From contig NC_091230.1 of assembly GCF_040958095.1 (NCBI RefSeq), positions 5,400,822 through 5,464,821 on the forward strand: a DNA stretch of 64,000 nt, read 5' to 3'. Origin of the DNA: Procambarus clarkii (Eukaryota; Arthropoda; Malacostraca; Decapoda; Cambaridae). Numbering within the stretch: the stretch's first letter is position 1; each line of letters starts with the position of its first letter. The position numbers were made by a program, and so were the translations under genes. The notes beneath the pieces were generated by a model. The model saw only the letters and a list, made by a program, of their open reading frames with translations. It made no database searches and had not been told where the DNA came from. Shown piece after piece: positions 10,571 through 20,690 of the stretch.

Positions 10571-11828
10571 CGCCCTTTAGGTTTACATGATGGCACATGC
10601 TGAAATTGACCAATGGGGGGCCAGCCCCCAGGCCGTCACGTCACTGGGCGAGCTACGCCAGGAAGGATAGCAAGTACCCTAGGAGCTCCGAGTTTCACAA
10701 ACCGTCGTTGAGAGCAAACGTGCGCCTTGAGATTGGAAGTCCTGGAGACTCGCCCAGTGGATTCAAGCAGCCTAAAGCATACTATGGATATTATAGAATC
10801 CTAATGTATTCCCGGGGAGTCCGAGGAAGACGAGTTTCGATAGCGTGAGGGCGCCAAGAACTCATGGCTGATAGTCTTTGGCAGAAAAGGGATAGCGACA
10901 CAGTGAGGGCAGTGTGGAGCCCCGACGTGACTTAAGAGCTGCTGTGACCGGGTCACGTCCATTGGAGGTTGAAGGGAGACTGAATCTACGAGAGATTCAT
11001 TGTCTCATTGAAGGCGAAACACCCGAGGACCTGTGGTTCCAGGCCTGAGTGCCAAGGAACATCCAGGGAATAGAGGACCACATCCACCATCAGAGACCCG
11101 GTGTCTTGTAGCAGACAGTTTACAGGTAGATCAATATTTCCCTCCAATTGTCCCTTTTGAACTAGGTGACTTAGGCTATTATTTATGTTAGCTTGATTAT
11201 TATTATCTTTGAGGTAGGCTAGGCTATAGGCCAGGATATATACCATTATCACCTGAGTGAACGCAGCAGCCGGTGAGGCGGCGAGAGGCAGAGCTGAGCC
11301 AGAGTGTGAACGCCATACCTTAAATTATCCAGCTGTCTGAGCTGCCAGACGTGGCGAGAGGAGTGCTGCCGACACCTGGCAGTTTCTATAGGTTATTTAC
11401 TTTGATGTTTGTTGTAGTTTTCTTTAGTAATCTTGTTATCTTTTACCCCTGTGTTTGCATTTACCCCTGTGTTGTCCTCCATCTCTTGAACATTCAGTAT
11501 TTGCACCACACTACTGTTGGAAAGATATCCTTGACTGGCAATACTCAATAAGAATACTGTGAAGCGGTGCTCTGACGTGAATACTGATTATCCAGCTGGG
11601 GACCGAATCAGGGGAAATTTTCAGGTGAGTGCCAGGTTCTCGGTGAGGTGCTGCAGGTTCGAGGACCAGCAGGATGAGCCGAGCTTTCTCCACTCCTCAC
11701 GGTAACAAGGCCAGGTCGTGGGTAACGACTCAACTTGTGGTAAGACTTGGAGACTCTCAGGATGGTCAGTGGCACCCGAGCATAGGGGGAGCGAAGACCC
11801 ACTGCGATAGTTATAGTATCTCATAACA
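10571..11828 (+). repeat. 3' LTR of the Ty3/Gypsy element
   Basis: It matches 3104-4813, ends in the same 'gtatctcataaca', and lacks the SINE of the 5' copy. It starts within a palindrome: 'gtaaacctaaagg' at about 10554-10566 is the reverse complement of 'cctttaggtttac' at the LTR start. That leaves the exact boundary and any polypurine tract uncertain by about 15 bp. Confidence 0.84.
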
Positions 11829-11892
11829 CCGTAACACTCGGTATCAATATAATATTATTGATACAGTTAATGGCTCCAAAAAGCCTCCACTT

Positions 11893-11941
11893 ACGGGCTC
11901 ACCTTAGCCCGTGCTACTTGGAACTTTTCGTTCCGAGTAGC
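11893..11941. other. Two adjacent hairpins (mobile-element terminus?)
   Basis: 'acgggct' (11893-11899) pairs with 'agcccgt' (11906-11912). Immediately after, 'gctacttggaac' (11913-11924) pairs with 'gttccgagtagc' (11930-11941) around a 5-nt loop with one G-T pair. I recall similar paired hairpins as a common repeat in arthropod DNA but cannot name the family. The rest of 11829-12040 is unrecognised. Confidence 0.6.
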
Positions 11942-12040
11942 TGAATCTAGAACAATCTGAATGTGTTCTCTCTAACGCGAGAACAGCTGTGGGAAGGGAG
12001 AGGAGGGGTGGGGAAGGGAGGAGCGACATAGGTAGGGGAT

Positions 12041-12298
12041 GAGGTTATCTTGAGGTTACCTTGAGTTGATTTCGGGGCTTTGTTTTTAGTGTCCCCGCGG
12101 CCTGGTCCTTGACCAGGCCTCCACCCCCAGGAAGCAGCCCGTGACAGCTGACTAACACCCAGGTACCTATTTACTGCTAGGTAACAGGGGCATAGGGTGA
12201 AAGTAACTCTGTCCATCGTTTCTCGCTGGCGCCCGGGATCGAACCCGGGACCACAGGATCACAAGTCCAGTGTGCTGTCCGCTCGGCCGACCAGCTCC
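12041..12298 (-). mobile_element. tRNA-derived SINE family 1, copy B
   Basis: Same structure as 3834-4073, full length: tail first ('gaggttatcttgaggttacc'), then the central domain, then the tRNA-like head ending 'ggccgaccagctcc'. It lies just left of the G-rich minisatellite. Nothing is recognised in the 180 bases that follow it. Confidence 0.9.
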
Positions 12299-12480
12299 AT
12301 GGTCGGCCGGAAATTAGGGAGCAAAAATGTGTACCTCCGCCAGACATGGCGGAGTGAAGACCTTTGGACATCACGGGGAAGAGAAGCGCAGGGTGACACC
12401 TTTTGTCGACGACTGTTGGCTTTGTAAGCGGAAAGGCGAGCTGGGTACATGGACAAGGTTGCAGAGTAGGCACTAGGACG

Positions 12481-14085
12481 ATGGTTGCTGGGGTGGTCGA
12501 TGGTTGCTGGGGTGGACGATGGTTGCTGGGGTGGGCGATGGTTGCTGGGGTGGGGGAGGGTTGCTGGGGTGGGTGATGGTTGCTGGGGTGGGCGAGGGTT
12601 GCTAGGGTGGGCAAGGGTTGCTGTGGTGGACGATGGTTGCTGGGGTGGGCGAGGGTTGCTAGGGTGGGCGAGAGTTGCTGTGGTGGACGAGGGTTGCTGA
12701 GGTAGGCGAGGGTTGCTGGGGTGGGCGATGGTTGCTGTGGTGGACGAGGGTTGCTGAGGTAGGCGAGGGTTGCTGGGGTGGGCGAGGGTTGCTAGGGTGG
12801 GCGAGGGTTGCTGGGGTGGACGATGGTTGCTGGGGTGGGCGATGTTTGCTGGGGTGGGCGAGGGTTGCTGGGGTGGGCGAGGGTTGCTAGGGTCGGCGAT
12901 GGTTGCTGGGGTGGACGATGGTTGCTGGGGTGGGCGAGGGTTGCTAGGGTGGGCGAGGGTTGCTGGGGTGGGCGATGGTTGCTGGGGTGGGCGAGGGTTG
13001 CTAGGGTGGGCGAGGGTTGCGAGGGTTGCTGGGGTGGACGATAGTTGCTAGGGTGGGCGATGGTTGCTGGGGTGGGCGAGGGTTGCTAGGGTGGGCGAGG
13101 GTTGCTGGGGTGGACGATGGTTGCTGGGGTGGGCGAGGGTTGCTAGGGTGGGCGAGGGTTGCTGGGGTGGACGATGGTTGCTGGGGTGGGCGATGTTTGC
13201 TGGGGTGGGCGAGGGTTGCTGGGGTGGGCGAGGGTTGCTAGGGTCGGCGATGGTTGCTGGGGTGGACGATGGTTGCTGGGGTGGGCGAGGGTTGCTAGGG
13301 TGGGCGAGGGTTGTTGGGGTGGGCGATGGTTGCTGTGGTGGACGAGGGTTGCTGAGGTAGGCGAGGGTTGCTAGGGTGGGCGAGGGTTGCTGGGGTGGAC
13401 GATAGTTGCTGGGGTGGGCGAGGGTTGCTAGGGTGGGCGAGGGTTGCTGGGGTGGACGATGGTTGCTGGGGTGGGCGAGGGGTTGCTAGGGTGGGCGAGG
13501 GTTGCTGGGGTGGACGATGGTTGCTGGGGTGGGCGAGGGGTTGCTAGGGTGGGCGAGGGTTACTGGGGTGGACGATGGTTGCTGGGGTGGGCGATGGTTG
13601 CTGGGGTGGGCGATGGTTGCTGGGGTGGGCGAGGGTTGCTGGGGTGGGCGAGGGTTGCTAGGGTGGGCGGTGGTTTCCGGGTGTGGACGATGGTTGCTGG
13701 GGTGGGCGAGGGTTGCTGGGGTGGGCGATGGTTGCTGGGGTGGACGATGGATGCTGGGGTGGGCGAGGGTTGCTGGGGTGGGCGATGATTGCTGGGGTGG
13801 ACGATAGTTGCTGGGGTGGGCGAGGGTTGCTGGGGTGGGCGAGGGTTGCTAGGGTGGGCGAGGGTTGCTGGGGTGGGCGAGGGTTGCTAGGGTGGGCGAG
13901 GGTTGCTGTGGTGGACGAGGGTTGCTGGGGTGGACGATGGATGCTGGGGTGGACGATGGTTGCTGGGGTGGACGATGGTTGCTGGGGTGGGCTATGGTTG
14001 CTGGGGTGGACGAGGGTTGCTGGGATGGATGAGGGTTGCTGGGGTGGGCGAAGGTTGCTGGGGTGGGCGAGGGTTGCTGGGGGTG
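12481..14085. repeat. G-rich 19-bp minisatellite
   Basis: The unit is 'ggttgctggggtgggcgag', about 85 copies, with variants 'ggacgat', 'ctagggtgggc' and 'ctgtggtggac' arranged in local higher-order patterns (for example blocks starting near 12770 and 13064 repeat each other). Short plus-strand frames reading GCWGGRGLLGWARVA-type repeats are by-products of the array. Confidence 0.95.
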
Positions 14086-15446
14086 GGCGAGGGTAAAGGG
14101 TGGGTTGCTGGGGGTGGGTGAGGGTAATGAGTGGGTTGCTGGGGGTGGGTGAGGGTAATGGGAGGATTCCTAGGGTGGGTGAGGGTAATGGTTGGGTTGC
14201 TGGGGTGGACGATGGTTGCTGGGGGTGGGCGAGGGTAATGGGTGGGTTGCTGGGGTGGACGATGGTTGCTGGGGGTGGGCGAGGGTAATGGGTGGGTTGC
14301 TGGGGGTGGACGAGGGTAATGGGAGGGTTGCTGGGGGTGGGCGAGGGTAATGGGTGGGTTGCTGGGGGTGGGCGAGGGTAATGGGTGGGTTGCTGGGGGT
14401 GGGTGAGGGGTAATGGGAGGGTTGCTGGGGTGGACGAAGGTTGCTGGGGTGGACGAAGGATGCTGGGGGTGGGCGAGGGTAATGGGTGGGTTGCTGGGGG
14501 TGGGTGAGGGTAATGGGTGGGTTGCTGGGGGTAGGTGAGGGTAATAGGAGGATTCCTAGGGTGGGTGAGGGTAATGGTTGGGTTGCTGGGGTGGACGATG
14601 GTTGCTGGGGGTGGGCGAGGGTAATGGGTGGGTTGCTGGAGGTGGGCGAGGGTAATGGGAGGGTTGCTGGGGGTGGGCGAGGGTAATGGGTGGGTTGCTG
14701 GGGGTGGGCGAGGGTAATGGGTGGGTTGCTGGGGGTGGGCGAGGGTAATGGGAGGGTTGCTGGGGGTGGACGAGGGTAATGGGTGGGTTGCTGGGGGTGG
14801 GTGAGGGTAATGGGAGGGTTGCTGGGGGTGGGTGAGGGTAATGGGAGGGTTGCTGGGGGTGGGCGAGGGTAATGGGAGGGTTGCTGGGGGTGGGCGAGGG
14901 TAATTGGAGGGTTGCTGGGGGTGGGCGAGGGTAATGGGTGGGTTGCTGGGGTGGACGAAGGTTGCTGGGGGTGGGCGAGGGTAATGGGTGGGTTGCTGGA
15001 GGTGGGCGAGTGTAATGGGTGGGTTGCTGGGGTGGACGATGGTTGCTGGGGGTGGGCGAGGGTAATGGGTGGGTTGCTGGAGGTGGGCGAGGGTAATGGG
15101 TGGGTTGCTGGAGGTGGGCGAGGGTAATGGGTGGGTTGCTGGGGGTGGGCGAGGGTAATGGGTGGGTTGCTGGGGGTGGGCGAGGGTAATGGGCAGGTTG
15201 CTGGGGGTGGGTGATGGTAATGGGAGGGTTGCTGGGAGTGGGTGAGGGTAATGGGTGGGTTGCTGGGGGTGGGTGAGGGTAATGGGAGGGTTGCTGGGAG
15301 TGGGTGATGGTAATGGGTGGGTTGCTGGGGGTGGGTGATGGTAATGGGAGGGTTGCTGGGAGTGGGTGAGGGTAATGGGTGGGTTGCTGGGGGTGGGTGA
15401 GGGTAATGGGAGGGTTGCTGGGGGTGGGAGAGGGTAATGGGAGTAG
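14086..15446. repeat. G-rich 31-bp minisatellite, block 1
   Basis: The unit is the 19-bp unit plus 12 bases of the type 'ggtaatgggtgg', so it evolved from the neighbouring array by lengthening. About 44 copies. All three minus-strand frames are open for long stretches (601, 445 and 300 codons), coding Pro/Thr/His-rich 31-residue repeats. I treat these as non-genic. Confidence 0.94.
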
Positions 15447-15460
15447 TAGGGATGGCACCC

Positions 15461-15600
15461 CACAGACGATTTTTTTTTCTGGGGGAAAAATCGTCTGTGG
15501 GAGCCATGGTTTTCAGGTCAAATATCGTGTGTGGGAGCCATGGTTTTCAGGTAAATTTAGAATATCGTCTGTGTGGAGCCAGGGTTTTCAGGCGAATTTG
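15461..15600. repeat. Hairpin plus short tandem repeat at the array edge
   Basis: A perfect inverted repeat with 14-bp arms ('cacagacgattttt' at 15461-15474, its complement at 15486-15499) is followed by about three copies of a ~45-bp unit containing 'gagccatggttttcagg'. It may be a small fold-back or MITE remnant. The family is not recognised. Confidence 0.6.
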
Positions 15601-16363
15601 AGGAGTCACAGATTTGGAAGTAAGGAATTCTTATGAGAAAAATAATGTCATACGAGTTTGTTAAAGTTCTTATGATGAAAAATAATTTCCAAGACTTTAG
15701 AAGTTTGTTAAAGTTCTTATCATGAAATAATGTCATACGAGTTTTGTTAAAAGTTCTTATTTGTTTCTTACTTAGAAACTAGTATATTGCTATATATCTG
15801 AATCATTTCACTGCCTCTCCCGCTCGTACCTCACTCCCCCTCCCCCCCCCTTACCTCGCAATCTGTCGCCTCACCTGTGTTTACTTTAGACCGTCAGAAA
15901 CAAAACTACATCTGAAAGGTTAGGAAAAGGACAATATATTCAACAAATACGTCAAAAACACAATAAACTACATCTGAAAGGTTAGGTTAAAGGGTTGGGG
16001 AATAAGAACATATGATTGAACCTACTAAATACACTAAGATTACAAGAGGTTAGGTTAAGGGGTTGGGGAATAAGAGCATATAATAACAAACATAATAAAT
16101 ACAACTTATGAGCAACTTGATGAACTTTAACAAATAACCCTTGATCTGCAAAAATGACCATTTGAGAAATTAGCCCTTGAAACGAGTAAAATCCCATATA
16201 TAACAAAAAATCCTTTGAAATGGCTAAACACCCAATCTTAAACAAATAACACTTGCAATGCAAAAATGTCCATTTGAGAAATTAACCCTTGAAATGAGTA
16301 AATGAATATGAGACAATGATTGACGAAACACAAAAGACAAGCAGGAATAATTATGTAAGTTAG
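15601..16363. other. AT-rich DNA built of short local duplications, no gene
   Basis: Several short tandem duplications are visible. About three ~50-bp units with 'gtttgttaaagttcttat' lie at 15615-15760. 'ctacatctgaaaggttagg' occurs twice near 15905 and 15967. A 71-bp step with 'ggttggggaataaga' occurs near 15990 and 16060. A 112-bp step with 'catttgagaaatta' occurs near 16160 and 16270. No ORF with recognisable content. Confidence 0.6.
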
Positions 16364-17262
16364 ATCAAGTCTGGTTGGACTAGATAAGTTAGGATACATC
16401 AGTTTATGAATGTAAGATTAAGTTAGGTAAAGCAAGTTAGGTTAGGTTAGGATAGGTAAGATAAGTTACGTAAGTTAAGTTAGGTTAAGTTAAGTAAGTT
16501 AGGTTAAGCAGGTTAAGTTAGGTGAGGTAAGGTAAGTTAGGTTAAATTATGTAAGTTAGGTTAAGCAGGTTAAGTTAGGTAATGTAGGTAAGTTAGGTTA
16601 AGTTATGTAAGTTAGGTTAAGTTATGTAAGTTAGGTAATGTAGGTAAGTTAGGTTAAGCAGGATAAGTTAGGTAAGTTAAGTTATGATAGGTAAAGTTAG
16701 GTTAAGCAGGTTAAGTTAGGTAAATGTAGGTAAGTTAGGTTAAGCAGGATAAGTTAGGTAAGTTAAGTTATGATAGGTAAAGTTAGGTTAAGCAGGTTAA
16801 GTTAGGTAAATGTAGGTAAGTTAGGTTAGGTAAGTTAGGTATGATAGGTAAGGTAAGTTATGTTAGGATAGGTAAAGTTAGGTGGGATAGGTAAGGTAAG
16901 GTAAGTTATGTTAGGATAGGTAAAGTTAGGTTATGCAGGTTAAGTTAGGTAATATAGGTAAAGTTAGGTTAGATAGGTAAGGTAAGGTAAGTTATGTTAG
17001 GATAGGTAAAGTTAGGTTATGCAGATTAAGTTAGGTAAGATAGGTAAAGTTAGATAAGATAAGTAAGGTAAGGTAAGTTATGTTAGGATAGGTAAAGTTA
17101 GGTTATGCAGGTTAAGTTAGGTAAGATAGGTAAAGTTAGGTAAGAAAGGTAAGGTAAGTTATGTTAGGATAGGTAAAGTTAGGTTATGCAGGTTAAGTTA
17201 GGTAAGATAGGTAAAGTTAGGTAAGATAAGTAAGGTAAGGTAAGTTATGTTAGGATAGGTGT
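16364..17262. repeat. TTAGG/TTAAG-like degenerate repeat with ~84-bp higher-order unit
   Basis: Dense 'ttagg', 'ttaag' and 'gataggtaa' words, with three perfect TTAGG units in a row at 16437-16451. From about 16860 on, a higher-order unit of roughly 81-86 bp starting 'gttatgttaggataggtaaa' recurs about five times. TTAGG is the usual arthropod telomere repeat, but this block is degenerate and internal. Confidence 0.75.
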
Positions 17263-18057
17263 AATTTTAGTTAGGAACAATGATGAATATGACTATTTTA
17301 GCGAAGTGAAAGGTTACTTTAGTTAAGAACAGTGTTGGAAAGAGGCTATACATGACTATTTTAGATGAGAGAAGTGATATTTCTGTTAAGAAATGACAAG
17401 GAAACATGATGAAGTAACTATTTTTTAGTTGACTGATGAATACTTTAGTTAAGGAAAAAGAAAAAACATGACGAGGGAGACTATTTTTGTGCTCCCCAAA
17501 GTATAATGTCAGTTAAGAACAGCGATGAAAGATATCTTTGACTATATTTTCTTACTTGACGAAAACATAATTTTAGTTAGGAACAATGATGAATATGACT
17601 TTTTCTGTTGATTGATGGATAATTTTAGTTATGAAATGACAATGAAACATGAAGAACACGGTTATTTTCTGATGACTAGGGAATAAGTTTAGTTATGAAC
17701 AGTGTTGGAAAGATTCCTTTGACAATTTTTGGTTGATTGGATAATAAGTTTAGTTGAGAAATGAGGAAAGAGACTATGTTTTAGTTGATTGGCGAAAGAT
17801 TTTTACTTAAGAAGTTACGAGAAAAGTTTGTCTTTGTAAATTTGGAACTGAATAAAGTGTAGATTTGTTTAAGAACGGGGTTGGTAGAACTATTAAGTTG
17901 ACTACGAGAATTACTTTGACATAGTTTTGCAAATAAAAACTTGGTGACTAAAATTGTTGAGGGAACTGTAATGCAGTATAATATTATTTGACAAAGAACT
18001 AGTTAGTGAATGGAAGAAACAAATTGGTTTAAAGAAACAAAGAACATACGAACATTA
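17262..18057. repeat. Strongly decayed ~60-bp tandem repeat, then AT-rich DNA
   Basis: The phrase 'ttttagttaggaacaatgat' or close forms ('tttagttaagaacagtgttg', 'tttagttatgaacagtgttg', 'tttagttgagaaatgagg') recurs about every 55-65 bp. Each is followed by 'gactatttt' and 'gttgattgatgaataa'. The units are very diverged, so the array is old. From about 17850 to 18057 no structure is seen. Confidence 0.55.
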
Positions 18058-19620
18058 CCCTGGGGGTGGGCGAGGGTAATGGGTGGGTTGCTGGGGGTGG
18101 GCGAGGGTAATGGGTGGGTTGCTGGGGGTGGGTGAGGGTAATGGGTGGGTTGCTGGGGGTGGGTGAGGGTAATGGGAGGGTTGCTGGGGGTGGGCGAGGG
18201 TAATGGGTGGGTTGCTGGGGGTGGGCGAGGGTAATGGGAGGGTTGCTGGGGGTGGGCGAGGGTAATGGGAGGGTTGCTGGGGGTGGGTGAGGGGTAATGG
18301 GTGGGTTGCTGGGGGTGGGTGAGGGTAATGGGTGGGTTGCTGGGGGTGGGCGAGGGTAATGGGAGGGTTGCTGGGGGTGGGCGAGGGTAATGGGAGGGTT
18401 GCTGGGGGTGGGTGAGGGGTAATGGGTGGTTTGCTGAGGGTGGGTGAGGGGTAATGGGTGGGTTGCTGGGGTGGGCGAAGGTAATGGGTGGGTTGCTTGG
18501 GGTGGGCGAGGGTAATGGGTTGGTTGCTGGGGGTGGGCGAGGGTAATGGGTTGGTTGCTGGGGGTGGGTGAGGGTAATGGGTGGGTTGCTGGGGGTGGGT
18601 GAGGGGTAATGGGTGGGTTGCTGGGGGTGGGTGAGGGGGTAATGGGTGGGTTGCTGGGGTGGTTGAGGGGTAATGGGTGGGTTGCTGGGGTGGTTGAGGG
18701 GTAATGGGTGGGTTGCTGGGGGTGTGTGAGGGTAATGGGAGGGTTGCTGGGGGTGGGCGAGGGTAATGGGTGGGTGAGGGTAATGGGTGGGTTGCTGGGG
18801 GTGGGCGAGGGTAATTGGAGGGTTGCTGGGGGTGGGCGAGGGTAATGGGTGGGTTGCTGGGGGTGGGTGAGGGGTAATGGGTGGGTTGCTGGGGGTGGGT
18901 GAGGGGGTAATGGGTGGGTTGCTGGGGTGGTTGAGGGGTAATGGGTGGGTTGCTGGGGGTGTGTGAGGGTAATGGGAGGATTGCTGGGGTGGGTGAGGGT
19001 AATGGGAGGGTTGCTGGGGGTGGGCGAGGGTAATGGGGGGGGGTTGCTGGGGGTGGGTGAGGGTAATGGGAGGGTTGCTGGGGGTGGGTGAGGGTAATGG
19101 GAGGATTGCTGGGGGTGGGTGAGGGTAATGGGAGGGTTGCTGGGGGTGGGTGAGGGGTAATGAGAGGGTTGCTGGGGGTGGGTGAGGGTAATGGGAGGGT
19201 TGCTGGGGGTGGGTGAGGGTAATGGGAGGATTGCTGGGGGTGGGTGAGGGTAATGGGAGGGTTGCTGGGGGTGGGTGAGGGGTAATGAGAGGGTTGCTGG
19301 GGGTGGGCGAGGGTAATGGGTGGGTTGCCGGGGATTATCTTCAGGTTCTTCAGATGATTTCGGGGCTTTAGTGTTCCTGCGGCCCGGTCCTCGACCAGGC
19401 CTCTACCCCCAGGAAGCAGCCCGTGACAGCTGACTAACACCCAGGTACCTATTTTACTGCTAGGTAACAGGGGCATAGGGTGAAAGAAACTCTGCCCATT
19501 GTTTCTCGCCGGCACCTGGGATCGAACCAAAGACCACAGGATCACAAGTCCCGCGTGCTGTCCGCTCGGCCGACCGGCTCCCCGGCGAGGGTAATGGGTG
19601 AGTTGCTGGGGGTGGGTGAG
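18058..19620. repeat. G-rich 31-bp minisatellite, block 2 (split by a SINE)
   Basis: The same 31-bp unit as 14086-15446, about 41 copies, broken by a SINE at 19335-19583 after which one more unit follows. A minus-strand frame of 563 codons crosses the array and the SINE. It is a by-product, not a gene. Confidence 0.94.
19335..19583 (-). mobile_element. tRNA-derived SINE family 1, copy C, inside the 31-bp array
   Basis: Tail 'ttatcttcaggttcttcag', then the central domain, then a tRNA-like head ending 'ggccgaccggctcccc'. Array units lie on both sides, so it inserted into the existing array. Confidence 0.9.
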
Positions 19621-19699
19621 AGAAAATAGCAGGAGAGATCTGTGTACTAGAGGGAATACAGAGAACATATACGGCACCCATAGACACGATAAAACATCT

Positions 19700-20150
19700 A
19701 AATTATTAGGACCGTCTCTCTGGAAAGGAGACGAGAAAGGTATCAAATAATATATTCATGAGAGATACTTGAAGTCCAGGACGCAAATTTGGACAGTAGA
19801 ATAACAACATACTGGAACGAAAGATACGGAAGGAAGTGCAGAATAGAGCCAGTGAGGAGTAGAGGTGCCATAGGCACAGAGAACACTGTCTTAGCATCAG
19901 AGGTCCACGGCTATTCAACACCCTCCCAGCAAGCATTAGAAATATTGCTGGAACAAAGGTGGATGTATTCAAGAGGCACTTCGATAAGTTCTTGCAATAA
20001 GTGCCGGACCAACCAAGCTGTAGTGGATATGTGGGCCTGAGGACCGCCCCACGTAACAGCCTGGTAGACCAAGTTATCACAAGTCGAATATGGCCTCAGG
20101 CGGGCTCGGAGAGTAGAGGAACTCCCGAAACCCTCTCCAGGTAAGTTCCA
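19700..20150 (+). pseudogene. LINE ORF2 C-terminal fragment, family D
   Basis: Across two frames the plus strand gives SLERRRERYQIIYS near 19708 and RGPRLFNTLPASIRN then VDVFKRHFDKFLQ near 19900-20000. A stop follows, then PSCSGYVGLRTAPRNSLVDQ. These are the typical C-terminal blocks of a non-LTR retrotransposon ORF2 in arthropods and cnidarians. Only the last ~140 residues remain. It is not closely similar to families A, B or C in this window. From 20150 to 20290 nothing is recognised. Confidence 0.7.
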
Positions 20151-20289
20151 GGTAGATGCTTTGCACTAAAATCAATGAAAAAATATTCATTTTAATCAGC
20201 ATAATTATATAATTTATATATAAAGTTAGGACGCATTGTATTGTAAACATATGGAGAATACATCCGTCTATAACACATGAACGTCACCT

Positions 20290-20690
20290 GAATATTTGAT
20301 CTATCTTCAGACTAATCTCCAGGAAGCCATTACTGCTGCTGCAAACACAGCTGCTCCAGTCATCATCTCAGGTAACAACAAACGAAAGAATTATTGGCTC
20401 CGGAATGAAGAAGGTAAAGAGCAACACAACAGAGTCAACATCCTTACAACACATCTACAGATAAACCCGACACCACACAAAACTAAAGCACATATAAACA
20501 GAATATCATCGACAGAATAAGGGAGGCCGGCAAACATTAGAAAAACACTGAAAACGTAAAAAATTACTCATTCAATAAAGATCATACAGCCAATGTTAGA
20601 CCACTAAGACATTATGCGGCACCGGCATGGAATCCGCACCACGTGCTGCCAACAACAACAAAAAGATAGAAGCACAGTGGTCTGGAAGAA
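20290..20690 (+). pseudogene. LINE ORF2 fragments (very decayed)
   Basis: An open frame at 20296-20520 contains LQEAITAAANTAAPVIISG and KNYWLRNEEGKEQHNRV, resembling the linker between endonuclease and RT of Jockey/R1-like LINEs. About 70 bp later VRPLRHYAAPAWNPHHV matches the block near the RT C-terminus (compare RPILEYAAPAWSPYL in family A here). Almost all of the RT between them is missing. Confidence 0.4.

Larger units (their letters stand above)
3104..11828 (+). mobile_element. Ty3/Gypsy-type LTR retrotransposon, internally deleted
   Basis: Two long direct repeats, 3104-4813 and 10571-11828, bracket gag, protease and integrase remains in the Ty3/Gypsy order with integrase last. Both LTRs end in the shared sequence 'gtatctcataaca', and the left one starts 'tgtcctttagg', giving TG...CA ends. 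The right LTR starts 'cgccctttagg'. No convincing target-site duplication, primer-binding site or polypurine tract was found. Reverse transcriptase and RNase H are absent: protease-side sequence ends near 9570 and the integrase zinc finger starts near 9780. A 29-bp minisatellite fills the leader. Every ORF is broken, so the element is dead, and without RT it could only have moved with help. Confidence 0.87.

Noticed and set aside
13658..15507. Large Pro/Thr/His-rich protein genes on the minus strand
   Set aside because: All three phases are open because the 31-bp unit lacks stops on that strand. There is no start context, splice pattern or domain.
18055..19746. 563-codon minus-strand gene
   Set aside because: It reads through the 31-bp satellite and straight through a SINE.
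20296..20520. Small host gene of 74 codons
   Set aside because: The content better matches a LINE ORF2 linker, with an RT C-terminal scrap nearby.
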